Below are positions 36,621 to 40,322 of a DNA stretch of 40,322 nucleotides, piece by piece. Made by a program: the position numbers and the translations under genes. Source of the DNA: Acidobacteriota bacterium (GTDB lineage: Bacteria > Acidobacteriota > Terriglobia > Bryobacterales > Bryobacteraceae); the NCBI GenBank assembly GCA_026394075.1, contig JAPKYX010000248.1, forward strand, positions 1 to 40,322, given 5' to 3'. The first letter of the stretch is position 1; each line of letters begins with the position of its first letter. The notes under the pieces were generated by a model, which saw only the letters and a program-made list of their open reading frames with translations, searched no databases and was not told where the DNA came from.

Positions 36621-36884
36621 ATGAGTTGCTGTAATCAACGCTCCACGGGATCGCACGCCTACCAAGCGCATCCCGCCACATCTTCCAACGTCCCGGCCAC
36701 AGGGTTGCCCCAGGACCCAGTGTTCGAGTACATCGGTGGCAGTTCCCTTTCCGTGACGGGACCGATCACCGGCCGGCCGTATCGATTCGCGGCCAGTGGT
36801 GCCCGTCAGACCATTTCGCGCCACGATGCTGCCTCAATGCTCTATATACCTAACCTCAGGCAAGTCGCCTTGCGCCGAGGCTAA
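36621..36884 (+). CDS. Small protein resembling phage-type hypothetical proteins
   Basis: This 87-residue protein begins MSCCNQ, then has a polar Ser/Thr/Ala/His-rich stretch to about residue 32, then a compact C-terminal domain: FEYIGGSSLSVTGPITGRPY, RFAASGARQTISRHDAASML and YIPNLRQV. The pattern of a beta-rich YxG..L.V.GP.TGR.YRF segment followed by a DA..L helix resembles small hypothetical proteins that I recall from phage and prophage structural regions; this is recognition from memory and should be tested. AGGAG lies 8 nt before the ATG and the gene starts 6 bp after the DUF1360 gene, so it is certainly in the same operon. No signal peptide or membrane segment. The function is unknown. 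Confidence 0.75.
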   Translation: MSCCNQRSTGSHAYQAHPATSSNVPATGLPQDPVFEYIGGSSLSVTGPITGRPYRFAASGARQTISRHDAASMLYIPNLRQVALRRG

Positions 36885-36918
36885 ACCTAACCCCAAAAAC
36901 TTTTAAGGAGGAAGTGTC

Positions 36919-39039
36919 ATGGCAACTTTGATTGTCGTCCTGGACGCGCGTCAGATCGCGGTCGCGGAACGCAAACAGCAGAAGATTAAGGTGGCTTTGC
37001 AAGGGCCCGACGGCAAGGTGCTGTCAAAGGTGGTTCCGGTCACCGAGGAAAAGGTCGAGGTGATCTTCGACGTTGATCAGAAGGTTCCGTTCACGGCCGC
37101 CATCGGCCCCGCGGACTCGACCGACGACGAGATATTCAAGCTTCAGACGCTGACCACGAACATCGCGCCGGCACTTTGGCGCGAACCGAAGTTGGCCGTG
37201 CCGATCATCATTGACCCCTTCTATTGGAAGTTCTGGCTTACCTGGTGCCGGCAGATCACCATCTCGGGCCGCGTCATTTGTCCGGACGGCCGGCCGGTTC
37301 CGGGCGCTCAAGTGAGTGCCTTCGACGTCGACTTCTTCTGGTGGTGGTCGTCCCAGCAAAAGGTGGGCTTGACGGCCGTCACCGACGCCAACGGCATCTT
37401 CAAGATCTCGTTCCGCTGGTGCTGCGGGTGGCTGCCCATCTGGTGGTGGAAGCTCCGCTATTGGGCGCTGGAGCCATTGCTGGCCAGCCACATTCTGCCG
37501 ATCCTCCGGTTGGACGAGAAGCTCCCCAAACCTCCGCGGCCCGATCCGGTACCGGATTTTCGCGTGTTCCAGCCGTTGTTAGAAGCAACGACCCGCCTGC
37601 CCAGCGCCAAAGCTGCCTTCGATCCGGCGGCCATTCCGGCCCTTCGAGGCAGCCTACTCAAGCGCCTCCCGATCGTTCCCGAACTGCAGCGCCTCCGCAT
37701 CTGGCCGTGGCATCCGTGGACCCCGTGGCTTGATTGCAGCCCGGACATCATCTTCCGGGTCACCCAGAACTGCGGCGACGGCGACAAGGTGATTGTCAAA
37801 GAGACGATCTTCGACACGCGTTGGGACATCCCGAACAACCTCACCGTTTCGCTGCTGGCCAACCAGGAGGCCTGCTGCGGCCCCACGCCTCCTCCCCATG
37901 GCGACTGCGTGGTGCTCACCAAGGCTTGCGAGACGCTGATCACTGATATCGAGCAGAGCCCGGCCAGTGCGTTGGTCGGCCTAGTGAATGCCAACGACCC
38001 GATCAACGATTCCGACATCCCGTTTGCCGGGGTCGTGACCCTGCGCGGGCAGTTCGGCACGCTCAGCAATGTGGACTACTACGAAGTCGAGTTCACGGCC
38101 ACGCCCGCCAATCCGGCTTCATGGGCACCCATTCCTCCAGCGGCCGCGGGCGGTTTCTCCCGAGTGTATCTGGACATCGCGCCGGGGCCAGTGGTGACGG
38201 CACAACCGTTCAGCATCAACTTCGCTGTCATAGACGGCAAGAATGTGGCCGAATCACTGCATCACTTCGAGGTGGCTCATCCGGCACCCGCAGGCGTACT
38301 GCGCGTTCCGGTGGGCGGACAGGACGTCCTGGTGAACCTGGCGACCGCGGATAACTTCGGCGATGGCGTCTACTATTTCCGCGTCAAGGGCTACACGGTT
38401 TCCGGTGCGCACCTGATCAATCCGCGCGTGTTGCCGCTGTGTAACACCAAGACTGATAACTCCATCGCGCTGCGCCTGGACAACCGGTTTGTGGACAACA
38501 CATCGCCATTCACTCCACCGTTCACTTCGCCCACGCAGCCGTGCGGCGCGGGAACAGTGCACACCTGCACCACCGAACCGGACACGCGCATCATTTCGGT
38601 CCGCTACAACGGCGTGGAGGTTCCGCCTTGCGGCGTGGTCGATACCAGCAAGGGTGGCCCGCTGGAGATCGATTTCTTCGTCTACGATCCCGATGGCTTC
38701 CTCTCGTCCTATTCACTGGTAGCCAACTACGGCAATAACTTCCAGATCAACTTACTGGGGTTGCCGGGGGTTTCGCTGGCTCCTGTGAACCTGATCGGAC
38801 CGCCGCCCGCCGCAGATTCGGTGGGCCCCACCTATATTCAGGCGCTGGCACAGAGCTCCAGCCGTCCCTCCTGGACTGGCGGAGAGATTCGCCTGACAAT
38901 TCCGAATGTCGCCACGGCATTCCCCACGACGTGTGCTTACCTGCTTCAACTGGACGGGTATAAGCGCAACATTGCGGATTGCGGCTACAACAAGCCGTAT
39001 CGCAACCGCAGCCACTACAGCCTGACGGTCATTGTCTAG
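36919..39039 (+). CDS. 706-residue Trp-rich protein with carboxypeptidase-regulatory-like domain, function unknown
   Basis: This 706-residue protein lacks a signal peptide (MATLIVVLDARQIAVAERKQ). Residues ~15-100 look like a beta domain; ~115-170 is a carboxypeptidase-regulatory-like segment (ITISGRVICPDGRPVPGAQV) interrupted by unusual Trp clusters: FFWWWSSQQK (~139-148), FRWCCGWLPIWWWKLRYW (~166-183) and RIWPWHPWTPWLDC (~260-273). The C-terminal ~400 residues are beta-rich, with many Cys (ACCGPTPPPHGDC, CGAGTVHTC, PPCGVVDTS). It has a perfect AAGGAGG ribosome binding site 7 nt before the ATG, suggesting strong translation, and starts 34 bp after the small protein gene. I do not recognise a family. 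The Trp clusters could mark carbohydrate or membrane contact, or packing in a large assembly. A strong terminator closes the unit. Confidence 0.85.
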   Translation: MATLIVVLDARQIAVAERKQQKIKVALQGPDGKVLSKVVPVTEEKVEVIFDVDQKVPFTAAIGPADSTDDEIFKLQTLTTNIAPALWREPKLAVPIIIDPFYWKFWLTWCRQITISGRVICPDGRPVPGAQVSAFDVDFFWWWSSQQKVGLTAVTDANGIFKISFRWCCGWLPIWWWKLRYWALEPLLASHILPILRLDEKLPKPPRPDPVPDFRVFQPLLEATTRLPSAKAAFDPAAIPALRGSLLKRLPIVPELQRLRIWPWHPWTPWLDCSPDIIFRVTQNCGDGDKVIVKETIFDTRWDIPNNLTVSLLANQEACCGPTPPPHGDCVVLTKACETLITDIEQSPASALVGLVNANDPINDSDIPFAGVVTLRGQFGTLSNVDYYEVEFTATPANPASWAPIPPAAAGGFSRVYLDIAPGPVVTAQPFSINFAVIDGKNVAESLHHFEVAHPAPAGVLRVPVGGQDVLVNLATADNFGDGVYYFRVKGYTVSGAHLINPRVLPLCNTKTDNSIALRLDNRFVDNTSPFTPPFTSPTQPCGAGTVHTCTTEPDTRIISVRYNGVEVPPCGVVDTSKGGPLEIDFFVYDPDGFLSSYSLVANYGNNFQINLLGLPGVSLAPVNLIGPPPAADSVGPTYIQALAQSSSRPSWTGGEIRLTIPNVATAFPTTCAYLLQLDGYKRNIADCGYNKPYRNRSHYSLTVIV

Positions 39040-39052
39040 GCTTAGGCCACTG

Positions 39053-39091
39053 ACGCCCGGCTCCTCCTCTATCGGGGGGCCGGGCGTTTTC
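39053..39091 (+). terminator. Strong rho-independent terminator
   Basis: ACGCCCGGC pairs with GCCGGGCGT, and pairing continues inward for five more pairs including G-U, leaving a 7-nt loop. TTTT follows directly. It lies 13 nt after the stop codon of the Trp-rich protein gene and is the clearest protein-gene terminator in the window. Confidence 0.88.
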
Positions 39092-39138
39092 ATTGGGAGC
39101 CGCTGGCAAGATGCCGCTGGCTGAACGACAGCGCACGA

Positions 39139-39144
39139 TATCAT
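39139..39144 (+). promoter_or_regulatory. -10-like TATCAT for a probable leaderless start
   Basis: TATCAT lies exactly 7 nt before ATG 39152, with no Shine-Dalgarno: the same arrangement as at 3395-3408. Confidence 0.5.
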
Positions 39145-39151
39145 AGCGGCC

Positions 39152-40322
39152 ATGGTGCGACTGTGCGCGGCCTTACTGTGCGTGATCGGCATGCTCTCCG
39201 GTTGGCCGCAGACCCTGCGGGCGGCCGATACCCCGGCTGGCGGTGCCGAGTTCTTTGAACGCTCGGTCCGCCCCGTGCTGGTCAAAAACTGCCTCGCCTG
39301 TCATGGGCCATCCCAACAGGCTTCCTCACTGCGCGTTGATTCCCGGGAGAGTCTGCTGAAGGGCGGCAACCGCGGAGCGGCAGTGATTCCCGGTGATGCG
39401 GCGTTGAGTCCGCTGCTGCGGGCGGTTCGGCATGACGGCTTGAAGATGCCGGTGGGCGGCAAGCTGAAGTCCGAAGAGATTGCAGCACTGGAGAAGTGGG
39501 TGGCAGCGGGGGCTCCGTGGCCCGCGGGCGCGGTGACGGCGAAGGGGCCGGGGTCACCGGGCTACTACGAGGGGATCAAGAAAGAGCATTGGGCGTTCCA
39601 GCCGGTGCGGCACAGTCAGGTTCCAGCGGGCGATCCCGCTTGGTCTTCGCATCCGGTGGACCGGTATCTGGCAGAGGGGATCAAGAAGGCGCAGTTGAAG
39701 CCTGCACCTCTAGCCGATCGAGCCACACTGCTGCGGCGGTTGAGTCTGGTGCTGACCGGGCTGCCACCGACGCCGCTCGAAGTGGATCTGTTTGTGCGCG
39801 ACACCACGCCGGGGGCTTATGAGCGGCAGGTGGACCGGCTGCTGAAGTCGCCGCATTTGGGTGAGCAGTGGGCGCGTCACTGGATGGATGTGATGCGCTT
39901 TGCCGAGACGTTTGGCAACGACTGGAACTACGAGATCAATGGCGCTTGGCACTACCGCGACTACCTGATCCGCGCCTTTAACGACGACGCGCCGTATGAC
40001 CAATTGGTCCGCGAGCATCTGGCCGGCGATCTGCTGGAGAAGCCGCGCATCAACCTGAAGAGCGGCATCAATGAATCGCTGATCGGCACCACTTCTTACC
40101 GGTTGGGCGAACTGGGTCACGATGACTGCATCCGCTTCCGGCAGATCCGGACCGATGTGGTGGACAACCAGATCGATACCGTGGGCAAGGCCTTTCTGGG
40201 CCTGACGATTGCGTGTGCGCGCTGCCACGACCACAAGCTGGACCCGATTCCGACGGCTGATTACTACGCGCTCTATGGCGTGCTGTCGAGCTCGCGCATG
40301 GTGATGCGGACGGCGGATGTGC
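39152..40322 (+). CDS. DUF1549-type (PSCyt1-PSCyt2) cytochrome protein, 3' truncated by the window
   Basis: The frame is open to the window end (390 codons). It has a signal peptide (MVRLCAALLCVIGMLSGWPQ to about Ala25), a planctomycete cytochrome c domain with CLACH (VLVKNCLACHGPSQQASSLR, then LLKGGNRGAAVIPGDAALSP), and DUF1549 (LSLVLTGLPPTPLEVDLFVR, SPHLGEQWARHWMDVMRFAE, TIACARCHDHKLDPIPTADY with a second CxxCH). It is a clear paralogue of the gene at 32175 but not a recent copy. A DUF1553 domain and a DUF1501 neighbour are expected beyond the window. The ATG is chosen for the signal peptide and the TATCAT box 7 nt upstream; GTG two bases further is not in frame. Confidence 0.93.
   Translation, partial: MVRLCAALLCVIGMLSGWPQTLRAADTPAGGAEFFERSVRPVLVKNCLACHGPSQQASSLRVDSRESLLKGGNRGAAVIPGDAALSPLLRAVRHDGLKMPVGGKLKSEEIAALEKWVAAGAPWPAGAVTAKGPGSPGYYEGIKKEHWAFQPVRHSQVPAGDPAWSSHPVDRYLAEGIKKAQLKPAPLADRATLLRRLSLVLTGLPPTPLEVDLFVRDTTPGAYERQVDRLLKSPHLGEQWARHWMDVMRFAETFGNDWNYEINGAWHYRDYLIRAFNDDAPYDQLVREHLAGDLLEKPRINLKSGINESLIGTTSYRLGELGHDDCIRFRQIRTDVVDNQIDTVGKAFLGLTIACARCHDHKLDPIPTADYYALYGVLSSSRMVMRTADV

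Overview
The window looks like chromosomal DNA of a high-GC member of Acidobacteriota, most likely the Solibacter/Bryobacter/Paludibaculum group. This is inferred from gene content: three very large Oar-like TonB-dependent receptors with N-terminal carboxypeptidase-regulatory domains, a tandem pair of the VWFA-related proteins typical of acidobacteria, a CRTAC1-type FG-GAP/ASPIC-UnbV protein, a PEP-CTERM protein, and several 'planctomycete cytochrome' proteins (DUF1592/DUF1552 and DUF1549-DUF1553/DUF1501). No 16S or other taxonomic marker is present. There is no CRISPR array, intact prophage or complete insertion sequence.

Layout. 1-12703: the end of a TonB-dependent receptor and a terminator-like hairpin, then a compact six-gene operon (TPR, TPR, seven-heme cytochrome, two VWFA-related proteins, CRTAC1-type beta-propeller). 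Four of its five junctions overlap. 12704-16426: a degraded palindromic repeat, mscL, a PEP-CTERM protein on the minus strand, and divergently a histidine kinase/LuxR-type response regulator pair. 16492-16660: a tRNA-Leu(CAA) with its own -10 element and terminator. 16949-26748: a second TonB receptor, a DUF1080 protein, a 139-bp structured inverted-repeat element, and a DUF1592-type cytochrome next to a DUF1552 protein. 26803-29140: a second inverted repeat, a GH88/GH105-like hydrolase on the minus strand, a divergent GOB-like class B3 metallo-beta-lactamase-fold enzyme, and a small secreted Cys/His protein. 29263-36172: a third TonB receptor, then a DUF1549/DUF1553 cytochrome next to a DUF1501 protein. 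36282-39039: a three-gene cassette of a DUF1360 membrane protein, a small phage-like protein and a 706-residue Trp-rich protein without signal peptide, closed by a strong terminator. 39152-end: a truncated DUF1549-type cytochrome.

How the genes fit together (inference). Most products are predicted to act in the envelope: polymer or substrate import (TonB receptors), carbohydrate breakdown (DUF1080, GH105-like) and periplasmic redox proteins (the DUF cytochromes with their Tat-exported partners). The first operon looks like an exported protein-assembly or redox complex. The least explained part is 36282-39039, my best candidate for an undescribed system. A second theme is start-codon context: five heads of transcription units lack a Shine-Dalgarno but carry a TATCAT/TACACT-like -10 hexamer exactly 7-8 nt before the start codon, which suggests leaderless transcripts, whereas several downstream genes have clear Shine-Dalgarno sequences.
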